Shown piece by piece: positions 1-7,975 of a stretch of DNA of 64,000 bases (its first letter is position 1; the number at the start of each line of letters is the position of its first letter). The notes under the pieces were generated by a model that worked only from the letters and a program-made list of their open reading frames with translations, made no database searches and was not told where the DNA came from. Where the stretch lies: NCBI RefSeq assembly GCF_008824185.1, contig NZ_CP044423.1, positions 881,501 through 945,500 on the forward strand, read 5' to 3'. The DNA comes from Paracoccus pantotrophus (lineage in GTDB: Bacteria; Pseudomonadota; Alphaproteobacteria; Rhodobacterales; Rhodobacteraceae). The translations under genes were made by a program, and so were the position numbers.

Positions 1-637
1 AAGCCGCACCGGACCACGATCCCGGACAAGAAGGCGCCATGCCCGCTGGACAAGGTCAACCGCCAGTTTCGCGTGCCTGCGCCGAACATGCTCTGGGGTC
101 GTCCATTGTGGCGCCATTGGTCCGAGCCCAATGGACGACGACTTCACCTATGTCGCCACCTGGAAAGGCTTCGCTTACGTCGCGTTCGTCATCGATGCCT
201 ATGCCCGCAAGATTGTGGGCTGGCGCGTCAGCACTTCCGCCCATGCAGGGTTCGTGCTCGATGCCTTGGAGCAGGCCGTGCATGATCGGCGCCCGTCCAA
301 GGGCATGGGGCTGGTCCACCATAGCGACCGCGGTTCGCAGTACCTGAGCATTCGCTACAGTGAGCGGCTGGCGGAAGCTGGCATCGAACCATCGGTGGGC
401 AGCGTCGGCGACAGCTATGACAACGCCTTGGCCGAGACGATCAATGGCCTCTTCAAGGCTGAGGTTATCCACCGTCGCGGCCCGTGGCGCAGCTTCGAGG
501 CTGTCGAATATGCCACGCTGGAATGGGTCGACTGGTTCAACAACCGCCGTCTGCTCGAACTGATCGGGAACATCCCGCCTTCGGAAGCAGAGGCCAACTT
601 CTACGCCGCTCTGGAAACTGAAGACATGGCCGCGTAA
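1..637 (+). pseudogene. IS3-family transposase OrfB, C-terminal part, frameshifted
   Basis: This is the rve/DDE integrase domain of an IS3 OrfB transposase. Bases 1-96 read in frame 1 and end in NRQFRVPAPNMLW, the usual lead-in to the catalytic core. The core resumes in frame 2 from base 140 (DFTYVATWKGF) and runs to the stop at 635-637. In normal copies these two blocks are separated by only about two codons, so roughly 37 extra bases are present, which breaks the frame. Visible catalytic motifs are IDAYARKIVGW, HSDRGSQY (second Asp) and NALAETINGLFK (Glu). The C-terminal motif WFNNRRLLELIGNIPP is typical. An ATG at 131 opens the second frame, but the product would lack the N-terminal part of the domain. 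Product identity is secure; the pseudogene status rests on the frame break. Confidence 0.85.
98..139. repeat. 11-bp perfect inverted repeat inserted in transposase
   Basis: GTCGTCCATTG at 98-108 is the exact reverse complement of CAATGGACGAC at 129-139, with a 20-base spacer that contains the palindrome GGCGCC. The repeat coincides with the extra ~37 bases that break the IS3 transposase frame. It therefore looks like a small hairpin-forming insertion or templated duplication rather than part of the ancestral gene. Confidence 0.75.
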
Positions 638-649
638 CTAACCCAAATC

Positions 650-676
650 AGCCTCCGGAAAACCCGGCGCGGTTCA
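650..676 (+). repeat. Right terminal inverted repeat of the IS3 element
   Basis: The stretch from AGCCTCCGG at 650 to GGTTCA at 676 lies 13 bases after the transposase stop. Read inward it begins TGAACCGCGCCGGG, the type of terminus found in the IS51/IS3 group. It marks the right boundary of the element. The left partner is outside the window. Confidence 0.7.
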
Positions 677-947
677 TCCCGAGCGTGCGGAACAGATCTA
701 CCGGGCCAAAGCCTCCGGAGTGCTCAAAGCTGAAGTTCGAGCTATACACGAAAAACTCTTCGAAAAAGTTGAAGATGAGAATGAGAAGGCAATCGCACTT
801 CTGATGGTGGTCGTGGGGTTATGGCTGACGGATCGTGTCTGGAGTTCCACGGCAGAATCCGATTCCCTTCGGCAGTCGCTGGGTCAGACCTACCGGCGGG
901 AGTGTCAGGAAATGCTGTACGAGTTCTTGGTGGAGCAGGCTGGATAG
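677..947 (+). pseudogene. 3' fragment of an unrecognised gene cut by the IS
   Basis: An open frame enters from the IS boundary and stops at 945-947. From the GTG at 720 it would encode 75 residues (MLKAEVRAIHEKLFEK...). The fragment is charged and probably helical, with one hydrophobic run (ALLMVVVGLWL) near residues 26-36. The frame has no stop back to the IS end, so this is best read as the C-terminus of a chromosomal gene whose front was displaced by the IS. Its base composition is visibly more AT-rich than the neighbouring genes, suggesting acquired DNA. I do not recognise the family. Bases 948-1189 hold no convincing gene. Confidence 0.45.
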
Positions 948-1189
948 GCTTCCCGTGCCTGAACCATGATGCAGTCTTTGCCCGAGGCTCCGACCGTCTC
1001 GGGCGACCTTGCATTTTATCTCGCCAGCAGCCCGACCCTGGGGCATCTCTTGGGGCATAACCCTCTCCGTCGCCCAACCGCCATGACGAAGCAGGTCGCG
1101 AGCCAATCTAAGCTATTCCGTCGAAAAGGTCCGGAAAGATCCCGTTCGTGAGAATAGAAAATATCATCTTCTTATTGACTTAGATGAAT

Positions 1190-1264
1190 TGGCTGGGGCG
1201 GTAGGATTCGAACCTACGGTACACGGTACCAAAAACCGTTGCCTTACCACTTGGCCACGCCCCA
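1190..1264 (-). tRNA. tRNA-Gln (UUG anticodon)
   Basis: Read on the minus strand, the sequence folds as a standard cloverleaf. The acceptor stem is TGGGGCG paired with CGCCCCA. The anticodon arm is ACGGT-TTTTGGT-ACCGT with anticodon TTG, and the T arm is GTAGG-TTCGAAT-CCTAC. The discriminator G is followed by an encoded CCA at 1192-1190, so the gene is 75 nt including CCA. It decodes CAA and, by wobble, CAG. A good sigma70-type promoter sits just upstream (1278-1306). The downstream side borders the IS3 debris; tRNA 3' ends are common integration points, but no attachment-site repeat was found. Confidence 0.97.
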
Positions 1265-1277
1265 ACTTGTGGAGGCG

Positions 1278-1306
1278 TATCTAGCCAAGCCGACGGGGGG
1301 GTGCAA
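1278..1306 (-). promoter_or_regulatory. sigma70-type promoter of tRNA-Gln
   Basis: On the minus strand, TTGCAC (1306-1301) and TAGATA (1283-1278) are separated by exactly 17 bases. The -10 element ends 13 bases before the first base of the tRNA. Spacing and both hexamers fit a housekeeping promoter for a stable RNA. No transcript start data are available. Confidence 0.65.
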
Positions 1307-1360
1307 GAGGCAAAAAGGAAAAATCTTGTGGCTTTCGCGCCGGAGTTCTATGGGCCCGCC

Positions 1361-2569
1361 ATGGAACAGGTTGATACAGTCATTCTTGGCGCCGGGGCGG
1401 CCGGGCTTTTCTGCGCCGGCTCGATCCTGGGGCAGGCGGACGAGCGGACGCAGCGGATCGTCGTGCTGGATCATGCCCGCGCACCGGGCGAGAAGATCCG
1501 CATCTCGGGCGGTGGACGGTGCAATTTCACCAATCTCGCGACCGGGCTCGATCGCTTCGTTTCGGGCAACCCGCGCTTTGCGGCATCGGCCCTGGCCGGC
1601 TTCACGCCGGCGGATTTTCTTGCCCTGGTCGAGCAGGCGGGCATCGCCTGGCACGAAAAGACGCTGGGGCAACTGTTTTGCGATGGCAGCGCGCGACAGA
1701 TCATCGATATGCTGCTGCACCGGATGCGCGGTGCCGAATTGCGGCTTGGGATTGCCGTGGCGGGGGTAGAGCCGGCAGGTGGCGGCTTCGTCGTCGCCAC
1801 CGCGCGGGGGCCGCTGGCGGCGCGGCGTGTGGTCGTGGCAACGGGCGGCAAATCGATTCCCAAGATGGGGGCGACGGGGATCGGATATGACATCGCCGCC
1901 CGTTTCGGGCTTGCGCTGGCCGAGCCAAGGGCCGGGCTGGTGCCGCTGACCTTCGCCCAGCAGGATCTGGACCTTTGCCGGCCGCTGGCCGGATTGTCGG
2001 TCGCGGCCGAGGTCAGCCATGGCGCGGGACGGCGGCGCACCCGCTTTCGCGACGGGCTGCTTTTTACCCATCGCGGGCTGTCGGGACCGGCGATCCTGCA
2101 AATTTCGAGCTTCTGGCGGCCGGGGGAGGAGATCGCCGTGGATCTGGCGCCGGATACGGATGTCGCGGCGGGCCTGCGAGAGATCCGCGGCCAGGGCGGG
2201 CGGCTGGGCGTGGGATCGGCCTTGTCGCGCTGGCTGCCCGCCCGGCTGGCCGAGGCGATCGCCGCCGAGGCGGGGCTGGCGGGCGCGCGGCTGGCCGACC
2301 AGGGCAATGCCGCGCTCGAGCGGCTGGGGGCGCGGGTGAATCGCTGGACCCTGCGCCCGGTCGGCAGCGAAGGCTGGCGCACGGCCGAGGTCACGGTGGG
2401 CGGCGTCGATACGCGTGCGCTCGATTCGCGGAGCATGCAGGTGAAATCCGTCCCCGGCCTTTACTTCATCGGCGAGGTGGTCGATGTCACCGGCTGGCTC
2501 GGCGGCTATAATTTCCAATGGGCCTGGGCCTCGGCCCATGCCGCGGCCCAGGCCATTGCGGCCGGCTGA
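1361..2569 (+). CDS. BaiN/HI0933-like FAD-dependent flavoprotein
   Basis: This is a 402-residue cytoplasmic oxidoreductase of the HI0933/BaiN flavoprotein family. The N-terminus has a Rossmann dinucleotide motif GAGAAG (residues 10-15). The family signature ISGGGRCNFTN follows near residue 47, and the second FAD motif GEVVDVTGWLGGYN lies near the C-terminus. The ATG at 1361 is chosen because it begins directly before the Rossmann strand; an in-frame upstream extension would start within the tRNA-Gln promoter area. The substrate is unknown; characterised relatives reduce unsaturated or flavin-accessible substrates. Its TGA abuts the stop of the convergent kdsA, making the palindrome CTGATCAG at the junction. 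Confidence 0.85.
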   Translation: MEQVDTVILGAGAAGLFCAGSILGQADERTQRIVVLDHARAPGEKIRISGGGRCNFTNLATGLDRFVSGNPRFAASALAGFTPADFLALVEQAGIAWHEKTLGQLFCDGSARQIIDMLLHRMRGAELRLGIAVAGVEPAGGGFVVATARGPLAARRVVVATGGKSIPKMGATGIGYDIAARFGLALAEPRAGLVPLTFAQQDLDLCRPLAGLSVAAEVSHGAGRRRTRFRDGLLFTHRGLSGPAILQISSFWRPGEEIAVDLAPDTDVAAGLREIRGQGGRLGVGSALSRWLPARLAEAIAAEAGLAGARLADQGNAALERLGARVNRWTLRPVGSEGWRTAEVTVGGVDTRALDSRSMQVKSVPGLYFIGEVVDVTGWLGGYNFQWAWASAHAAAQAIAAG

Positions 2570-3403
2570 TCAGTCCATCACCGGATCGGATTTGGCCAGC
2601 GCGTCGAAGCGCATGAGCGAGGCGATCAGCGCCGGCATCCGCTCCAGCTGGATCATGTTCGGCCCGTCGGAGGGCGCGTTGTCGGGATCCTGATGCGTCT
2701 CGATGAAGACGCCGGCCACGCCCAGCGCCACCGCCGCCCGTGCCATGACCGGCGCGAATTCGCGCTGCCCGCCGGACGAGCCGCCCTGACCGCCCGGCTG
2801 CTGCACGGAATGGGTCGCATCCATGATCACCGGCCAGCCGGTCCGCGCCATGATCGGCAGGCTGCGCATGTCGGCGACCAGGGTGTTGTAGCCGAAGCTG
2901 ACGCCGCGCTCGGTCAGCAGGATGCGCTTGTTCCCGGTCGAGGCGACCTTTTCGGCGACATTGGGCATGTCCCAGGGGGCCAGGAACTGACCCTTCTTGA
3001 TGTTCACCGCCGCCGGTGTCTCGCCCGCCGCCAGCAGCAGGTCGGTCTGGCGCGACAGGAAGGCCGGGATCTGGATCACGTCCACCACCGAGCCGGCCAG
3101 CCGGGCCTGTTCGATGTCATGCACGTCGGTCAGCACCGGGCAGCCGATGCGCTTGCGCACCTCCTCGAGCATGCGCAGCCCCCCGTCGATGCCGATGCCG
3201 CGCCGGCCCCTGAGCGAGGTGCGGTTGGCCTTGTCGTAGCTGGCCTTGAAGACGAAGCCCGCCCCCGCCTTGGCGCAGGCCTCGGCCACGGTCTCGGCGA
3301 TCATCAGCGCGTGATCGAGGGTTTCAAGCTGGCAAGGCCCGGCGATCAGCGCCAGGGGCCGATCGTTTCCGAAGGTGACATTGCCGATCTGGACATGATT
3401 CAT
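2570..3403 (-). CDS. kdsA: 3-deoxy-8-phosphooctulonate synthase (Kdo-8-P synthase)
   Basis: KdsA condenses phosphoenolpyruvate with arabinose 5-phosphate to give Kdo 8-phosphate, the precursor of Kdo in the lipopolysaccharide core and in capsule linkers. The protein has 277 residues, the normal length. It shows the class I DAHP-synthase-type barrel with LIAGPCQLE near the N-terminus, FKASYDKANR (substrate lysines), PVLTDVHD, NIKKGQFLAP and VIMDATHSVQQPGG. Its ATG overlaps the stop of kpsE by 4 bases (ATGA), so it is the last gene of a kpsT-kpsE-kdsA transcript. That coupling suggests a role in capsule assembly as well as general Kdo supply. Identification is firm. Confidence 0.97.
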   Translation of the reverse strand: MNHVQIGNVTFGNDRPLALIAGPCQLETLDHALMIAETVAEACAKAGAGFVFKASYDKANRTSLRGRRGIGIDGGLRMLEEVRKRIGCPVLTDVHDIEQARLAGSVVDVIQIPAFLSRQTDLLLAAGETPAAVNIKKGQFLAPWDMPNVAEKVASTGNKRILLTERGVSFGYNTLVADMRSLPIMARTGWPVIMDATHSVQQPGGQGGSSGGQREFAPVMARAAVALGVAGVFIETHQDPDNAPSDGPNMIQLERMPALIASLMRFDALAKSDPVMD

Positions 3404-5154
3404 GAGGATACCTGTTCGCGCAGGATCGAAGCGGTGAGCGAGAGCATCAGGTAGATGCCCGAAAACACCAGGAAGGCCACGATCGTGTTCTGGAAAGCCT
3501 TTGGATAGGTCGCCTCGTCCGGGGGCACCGGGGCGACGGAAAGCGAAAGATAGCGGACCTGCTTGTTGGCCTCGATCCGCGCAGTTTCCATCTGCGCGGC
3601 GGCATTGGCCAGCAGTTCCTGCCGGGTGGCAAGGTCGGATTCGGCGATGCGGATCTCGCCCGAGATGGTCGCCAGCGAGCCGCGGGCGGTATTGCCTTCG
3701 GTCAGTTGGCTGCGGGTCTGGTCCAGCATCTCCTCCAGCCGGCCGATGTCGCCCCTGACGCCCGCGACGCGGCTGGCATTGGGGCGCTGGTTGGAGAGCA
3801 GCTGACCCAGTTCCAGCTTCTTTTCGGCCAGCTGGCGCTCGAGATCGGCGATGCGGTTCATGATCACGCTGCCTTCGGCCGCAGGGTCCAGCACGCCCAG
3901 CCTTTGCTGCAGTTCCTGGACGCGGCGCTGCGCCAGCAGCACCTTGTTCTCGGCATCCTGATAGCTTTCGACCGAGCCCTTCATCTGGTCCTCGCGCAGC
4001 CGCGCGGTCATCTGGTCCACCTGTCCCTCGGCATATTTGATCAGCGCCATCGAAAATTCCTGGCTGAGCTCGGGATCGGGGGCGATCACCTCCATGTTGA
4101 TCACGCCCTCGGTCGGATCGTAGCCGATCTTCACCAGGTTGCGATAGAGCCTGTAGGCCTGTTCGTTGGTCGCATCCGGCAACAGGCGCAGGATCGGGTC
4201 CATGGCCGGATCCTGGAAGGCCCGCTTGAAGCCCAGATCCCTGTCGAGCCGCAGCATCGCATCGCGCGAGGTCAGATAGCTTTGCACCGACACCGAATCG
4301 GTATTGGTGGCCATCTGCGTGCCGCCGAAAATCCCGCCGATCCCGCTCGAGCTTGATTGCTCGGCCTGCTGGATCTGGAATTGCGAGACGGTGGCGTAAA
4401 GCGGCGTGGCGACGAAGAAATAATACCAGCCCGCGATCAGCGTCGGCAGTCCGACAAAGGCCGCCAGGCGCGCAAACAGCATCAGAAGCTTGCGGCGCCT
4501 GCGCCGGGCGATGTCCTGCTGGATGCGGATGATCTCGGCCGCGCGCCGGTCCTCGGTCAGTTCCTCGCGCGAGGGCAGGTTGGGCGTGCCGGGGGGCAGG
4601 GGCGTGATCTCGGTCCCGCGCCGGCGGGGGCCGGAGCCATCCCCGCGCATCGGCACCGGCATGGTGGTGCCGGCCGCCGAGGCCGCCGCCTGGGCGCGCG
4701 CCCCTTCCTCGGACAGAATCTTGCTGACCGAGGCGCGGTGGAACGGGTCGATGCCGCGGTCGCGCAGCAGGACGACCGCCTCGTGATCCGACGCCGCCTC
4801 GATCTCATGCATGGCGGCGATGCGGCGCGCCATGCGCAGCTGGCGATCGGTCAGGTTCTCGGCTCGCACGGCGGCGATGCGCTCGGCCAACGGGGGCTGA
4901 TCCGGCGCCGCCCCGTCCCTGGGCATATCGGCCGGCTGCGGCGCCGCGCCGGGAAAGCGCATGTCGCCGAAGCCGTCATCACCGGTGGCGAAAAGCTGCC
5001 CCATGTCCTGCGCAGCGGGCGGGGCTTCGGTGCGTTTCCTGATTTCGACCCTTGCCTTGCCCTTTTCTTCGGCCGCTGCGGGTTCCTGGCCGACGGCCAG
5101 CACCGATTCCTCGCGGCGGGTGCGATAGGCGCGCGCCTTAGGCGGTGTAGTCAT
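3400..5154 (-). CDS. kpsE: Capsule polysaccharide export inner-membrane protein (KpsE/CtrB type) with long N-terminal extension
   Basis: This is a polysaccharide co-polymerase-type protein that links the capsule ABC transporter to the outer-membrane exporter. It has 584 residues. The C-terminal ~360 residues match the KpsE/BexC/CtrB plan: a membrane segment near 223-248, a long periplasmic coiled-coil region rich in Gln/Glu/Arg heptads, and a second membrane segment near 555-577 (TIVAFLVFSGIYLMLSL). Residues 1-222 are an added cytoplasmic part with Pro/Ala-rich linkers and one likely folded module (about 90-152: LTDRQLRMARRIAAMHEIEA...). The ATG at 5154 is chosen because it overlaps the end of kpsT by 17 bases. 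The longer frame upstream would lie inside kpsT. No kpsM or kpsD lies nearby. Confidence 0.88.
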   Translation of the reverse strand: MTTPPKARAYRTRREESVLAVGQEPAAAEEKGKARVEIRKRTEAPPAAQDMGQLFATGDDGFGDMRFPGAAPQPADMPRDGAAPDQPPLAERIAAVRAENLTDRQLRMARRIAAMHEIEAASDHEAVVLLRDRGIDPFHRASVSKILSEEGARAQAAASAAGTTMPVPMRGDGSGPRRRGTEITPLPPGTPNLPSREELTEDRRAAEIIRIQQDIARRRRRKLLMLFARLAAFVGLPTLIAGWYYFFVATPLYATVSQFQIQQAEQSSSSGIGGIFGGTQMATNTDSVSVQSYLTSRDAMLRLDRDLGFKRAFQDPAMDPILRLLPDATNEQAYRLYRNLVKIGYDPTEGVINMEVIAPDPELSQEFSMALIKYAEGQVDQMTARLREDQMKGSVESYQDAENKVLLAQRRVQELQQRLGVLDPAAEGSVIMNRIADLERQLAEKKLELGQLLSNQRPNASRVAGVRGDIGRLEEMLDQTRSQLTEGNTARGSLATISGEIRIAESDLATRQELLANAAAQMETARIEANKQVRYLSLSVAPVPPDEATYPKAFQNTIVAFLVFSGIYLMLSLTASILREQVSS

Positions 5155-5791
5155 AATATTGCTTCGCCTCTTCGAGGGTTTCAAAATGGTAGAGCTTGCC
5201 GTCGCGCAGGACAGCCGCGGAATTGCAGAACTTTTCAATGGTTTGCGCCTGGTGCGACACCACGACCACTGTCGCCGACCGAAGGCGTTCGTAAAGCACG
5301 GTCCCGGCCTTGCGGTTGAACTCCGGGTCGGTGGTGCTGGGCATGCCCTCGTCGATCAGGTAGATGTCGAATTCCAGCGCCAGCATCAGCGAAAAGGTGA
5401 AGCGCGCGCGCATGCCGGCACTGTAGGTGCCGACCGGCATGTCGAAATATTCGTCGATGTCGGTCAGCCAGCGGCAGAAGGCCTCGACGTAATCCGGGTC
5501 GAGCCCGTAGATGCGGGCAATGAAGCGCGCATTCTCATTGGCGCTGAGCGACGAGGTGATGCCGCCCATGAAGCCCAGCGGAAAGGACACCCGGCATTCG
5601 CTGCGGATCGTGCCCTCGTCGGGCTTTTCCAGCCCGCACATCATGTTGATGATCGTGGTCTTGCCGGTACCGTTGGGGGCCAGGATGCCCATCGACCGCC
5701 CCAGCTCGATCCGGAACGAGGCGCGGTCCAGGATCACCTTGCGTTGCATGCCGGTCCAGAACGACTTGGAAACATTGTCGAATTCGATCAT
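5138..5791 (-). CDS. kpsT: Capsule polysaccharide ABC transporter ATP-binding protein
   Basis: KpsT powers export of capsular polysaccharide across the inner membrane together with the permease KpsM. The protein has 217 residues. Walker A is GILAPNGTGKTT (residues 35-46), the signature is the relaxed TYSAGMRARF typical of the polysaccharide-exporter subfamily, and Walker B is DIYLIDEGMPS. The usual D-loop and H-loop (VVVSHQ) follow. The start at 5791 (MIEFDNVSKSFW) has AGGAC six bases upstream; an ATG at 5824 would add 11 residues. It heads the kpsT-kpsE-kdsA transcript and is divergent from the uracil-DNA-glycosylase-like gene. The partner permease gene is not in the window. Confidence 0.93.
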   Translation of the reverse strand: MIEFDNVSKSFWTGMQRKVILDRASFRIELGRSMGILAPNGTGKTTIINMMCGLEKPDEGTIRSECRVSFPLGFMGGITSSLSANENARFIARIYGLDPDYVEAFCRWLTDIDEYFDMPVGTYSAGMRARFTFSLMLALEFDIYLIDEGMPSTTDPEFNRKAGTVLYERLRSATVVVVSHQAQTIEKFCNSAAVLRDGKLYHFETLEEAKQYYDYTA

Positions 5792-5991
5792 CTGGCCGTC
5801 CTGATCCGCGCGCGGGCGCGGCATGGTAATGGTTACGACATACACAGTCCCGCCGCGCGCCGAATACCCCCGGCCGCGGCAGGCCGGACAATATGCCGGG
5901 CGGGTCGCGCTGTCCACCATGGCGATCAATGCTTTATATATCGTGAATGCCGACCCTTTTTTGCCATGGCCGGGGTACCTATCTGCCGGGC

Positions 5992-6609
5992 ATGCCCGCC
6001 TTGCCCAGCCTCCTTCGCGAGATTTCCGCCTGCCGCCTCTGTGCGCCGCGCTTTGCGGTGACGGCGACCGCGCATAGCCCGCGCCCCGTCGCCTGGTTCC
6101 GCCCCGGCGCGCGCATCCTGGTCGTCGGCCAGGCGCCGGGCATGCGCGTGCATCTGGTCGGGCGGCCCTTTGCCGACCGCTCGGGCGACCGGCTGCGCGA
6201 CTGGATGGGCCTGTCCGAAACCGAGTTCTATGACCGCTCGCGGATCGCCATCGTGCCGATGGCCTTCTGCTTTCCCGGCTATGACGCCAAGGGCGCCGAC
6301 CTGCCGCCGCCGCCGATCTGCGCCCGGACCTGGCGCGCGCGCGTCATGGCCGAGCTGCGGCCGCAGCTGACGCTGCTGGTCGGCGGCCATGCGCAGCGTT
6401 GGCACCTGGGGGCCGCAGCGCGCGGCGGGGTGACGGCGACCGTCGCCGGCTGGCGCGATCATGCGCCGCACATCTTCCCCTTGCCTCATCCGTCCTGGCG
6501 CAATACCGCCTGGCTGCGGCGCAATCCCTGGTTCCAGGCCGAGTTGCTGCCGGAACTGCGCGCCGCCGTTGCCGCCCTGATGAGAGAAGCCGATGACCCC
6601 GCTGGATGA
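5992..6609 (+). CDS. Uracil-DNA glycosylase superfamily protein
   Basis: This is a 205-residue member of the uracil-DNA glycosylase-like superfamily. Visible marks are the LVVGQAPG motif (residues 43-50, the counterpart of GEAPG in families 4 and 5), then GRPFADRSGDRLRDWMGL, PMAFCFPG, LTLLVGGHAQ and the C-terminal FPLPHPSWRNTAWLRRNPWF. Two N-terminal cysteines (CRLC) resemble the start of the iron-sulfur types, but the complete four-cysteine set is not visible. Enzymatic activity is therefore unproven. The ATG at 5992 fits the family start; an ATG at 5947 adds 15 unconserved residues. The stop overlaps the next gene by 17 bases, so the two are probably co-transcribed. Confidence 0.8.
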   Translation: MPALPSLLREISACRLCAPRFAVTATAHSPRPVAWFRPGARILVVGQAPGMRVHLVGRPFADRSGDRLRDWMGLSETEFYDRSRIAIVPMAFCFPGYDAKGADLPPPPICARTWRARVMAELRPQLTLLVGGHAQRWHLGAAARGGVTATVAGWRDHAPHIFPLPHPSWRNTAWLRRNPWFQAELLPELRAAVAALMREADDPAG

Positions 6610-7345
6610 GCTTTGCCAGGTTCCCTTTCACGAGGCCGATGCGCCTGCCCGGTCGCGCATCCTGTCGCGCCTGGCCGATACCGAGCTTTTCGTGGCGCTG
6701 CTGGCCGAGCCGGCCGACGACCGCGCCGAATTGCGGCTGTTCGACTTGCCCGAGGGGCGCTTTGCCCTGGCTTGCGACCGCGAGGAGCGGCTGGCCGGTT
6801 TCGTCGGCGGCCCGGTTGCCTATCTCGCGCTGCCGGGCCGGGTGCTGGCCGCGGCCCTGGCCGAGGAGGGGCGGGGCCTGCTGGTCAATCCCGGCCATGC
6901 CTCGCAGCTGATGCTGGATGCGGGCGTGCTGGGCTGGCTGGTCGGGGCGCTTCAGGCGCGGCCCGGCATGGCGCCGGACGAGGCCGCGCGACGGCTGGGC
7001 GCGCCTTCGCCCGAGGCGGTGGCGCTGCTGGCCGAGCCCCTGGCGCAGCGGCTGGGCGATATGGCCGGGCTGGTCGGGCGGCTGGCGCTGGTCGCCGCCG
7101 AATGGCAGGACGGGCGGCAAGGCCATGCGTTGATCCTGGCCGGCGTCGATCCGGCGTATCAGGCCGCGGTGGCCAAGGCTTTGGCCGAGTTGCTGGCCTT
7201 CCTGCCCGAGCTGCCCGGCGGCGTGGATATCGGCTTTGCCGAGCCCGACCTGCCCACCGGGGCGCTGGTCATGGAACCCCCGCCGCCTGCGCCCGCGCCC
7301 GAACCGGTGCGGCGCGATCCCTCGGCACCGCCGCGGCTGCGCTGA
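6593..7345 (+). CDS. SseB-like protein
   Basis: The product is a 250-residue soluble protein resembling the SseB N-terminal domain. Conserved-looking parts are TPLDELCQVPFHEADAPARS, RLADTELFVALL, FALACDREERLAGF, VAYLALPGRVLAAALAEE and GRGLLVNPG in the first 110 residues. The remainder is Ala/Leu-rich and ends in a Pro-rich tail (residues about 228-250). The molecular role of this family outside enteric type III secretion is not established, so none is assigned. It overlaps the preceding glycosylase-like gene by 17 bases and is followed by a strong hairpin at 7360-7379. Confidence 0.7.
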   Translation: MTPLDELCQVPFHEADAPARSRILSRLADTELFVALLAEPADDRAELRLFDLPEGRFALACDREERLAGFVGGPVAYLALPGRVLAAALAEEGRGLLVNPGHASQLMLDAGVLGWLVGALQARPGMAPDEAARRLGAPSPEAVALLAEPLAQRLGDMAGLVGRLALVAAEWQDGRQGHALILAGVDPAYQAAVAKALAELLAFLPELPGGVDIGFAEPDLPTGALVMEPPPPAPAPEPVRRDPSAPPRLR

Positions 7346-7359
7346 AAAGGCAAACGAAA

Positions 7360-7379
7360 ACCCGCCCAAAGGGGCGGGT
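7360..7379. terminator. Bidirectional hairpin terminator
   Basis: ACCCGCCC (7360-7367) pairs with GGGCGGGT (7372-7379) around a four-base loop. On the minus strand the stem is followed by a T-rich run (TTTCGTTTGCCTTTT), making a good intrinsic terminator for the DUF882 gene. On the plus strand the following CTTTG is weaker but would still end the SseB-like transcript. Confidence 0.75.
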
Positions 7380-7414
7380 CTTTGCGTGATCACCGAAAAT
7401 TGATCGGCCGCGAG

Positions 7415-7975
7415 TCAGGCGCCCCAGTGGCGGATCGGGCCGCAATCCATATGGACGAAGTTCGAGCGCGAATATTTGCCGACCCCGCCAGCATTGCAGG
7501 CGGCCGCGGCCTTGTACATCTGCGAGACCGAGCGCGATTTCAGGCGCAGGTCCGCAGCCTTGCCCACCATGTGCAGCGAGTTCTTGGCCACGCCCGAGGA
7601 CCGCGAGCGCAGCATGGCGTTGGTCTGGGGCGAGCGATAGCCCGACAGCATCATATAGGGTTCATTGGTTTGCAGCAGCCTGTGCGAGGCCGCGGCGATG
7701 TCGATCGTGCGCGGGTCGATTCCGATCGCCTGGCCGGTTCGCCAGTCGCGCATGAAGATGTTGATTTCATTCAGGGCATCCCGGATATACTTGCCTTCGA
7801 CCCAGTAAACCGTGTCGATGCTTTCGCCCGTGCGCCCCGAATACATGCGAATGCGGCGGATGTCGCCGGCACCTCGCAGCAGACCGAAGGCATTGGCCAT
7901 AACCGGCGCTGCTGCCACCGTGGTCGCCGCGAAGACGCCAAGGATGCCCCGACGCGAGAGAGATTCGAACGTCAT
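7415..7975 (-). CDS. DUF882/YcbK-like M15-type exported peptidase
   Basis: This is a 186-residue exported protein of the DUF882 group, related to the zinc peptidase M15/D-Ala-D-Ala carboxypeptidase fold. The N-terminus is a likely Tat signal (SRRGIL near residues 7-12, then an Ala-rich core, cleavage near ANA-F at about residue 29). Zinc-ligand motifs are present: SLHMVGKAADLRL (HxxxGxAxD) and SNFVHMDCG (second His). GYRSPQTN is the conserved substrate loop. It is transcribed divergently from an L,D-transpeptidase, an arrangement that points to cell-wall remodelling in the periplasm. The peptide-bond specificity is not known. Confidence 0.88.
   Translation of the reverse strand: MTFESLSRRGILGVFAATTVAAAPVMANAFGLLRGAGDIRRIRMYSGRTGESIDTVYWVEGKYIRDALNEINIFMRDWRTGQAIGIDPRTIDIAAASHRLLQTNEPYMMLSGYRSPQTNAMLRSRSSGVAKNSLHMVGKAADLRLKSRSVSQMYKAAAACNAGGVGKYSRSNFVHMDCGPIRHWGA

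Larger units (their letters stand above)
1..676 (+). mobile_element. IS3-family insertion sequence, right-hand part
   Basis: This is the downstream part of an IS3-family element; its left end lies outside the window. It carries the catalytic half of an OrfB transposase and ends in an inverted repeat whose outermost bases read GGTTCA, matching the TG...CA termini usual in this family. The transposase frame is broken by a hairpin insertion near base 98, so this copy is probably immobile by itself. It lies against a truncated non-IS gene (677-947), which suggests that its insertion interrupted that gene. The left end and any target duplication cannot be seen here. Confidence 0.8.

Noticed and set aside
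709..720. Second copy of the IS inner repeat (GCCTCCGGA)
   Set aside because: Only nine bases match the IS terminus at 651-659, and the surrounding sequence is coding remnant. Chance similarity is likely in this GC range.
966..1151. 61-codon frame between the IS debris and tRNA-Gln
   Set aside because: It has no recognisable sequence and no good ribosome site, and it overlaps other noise frames. It is treated as non-coding.
4357..5319. 320-codon plus-strand frame opposite kpsE/kpsT
   Set aside because: It is composition-driven antisense of the capsule genes, and has no ribosome site or domain.
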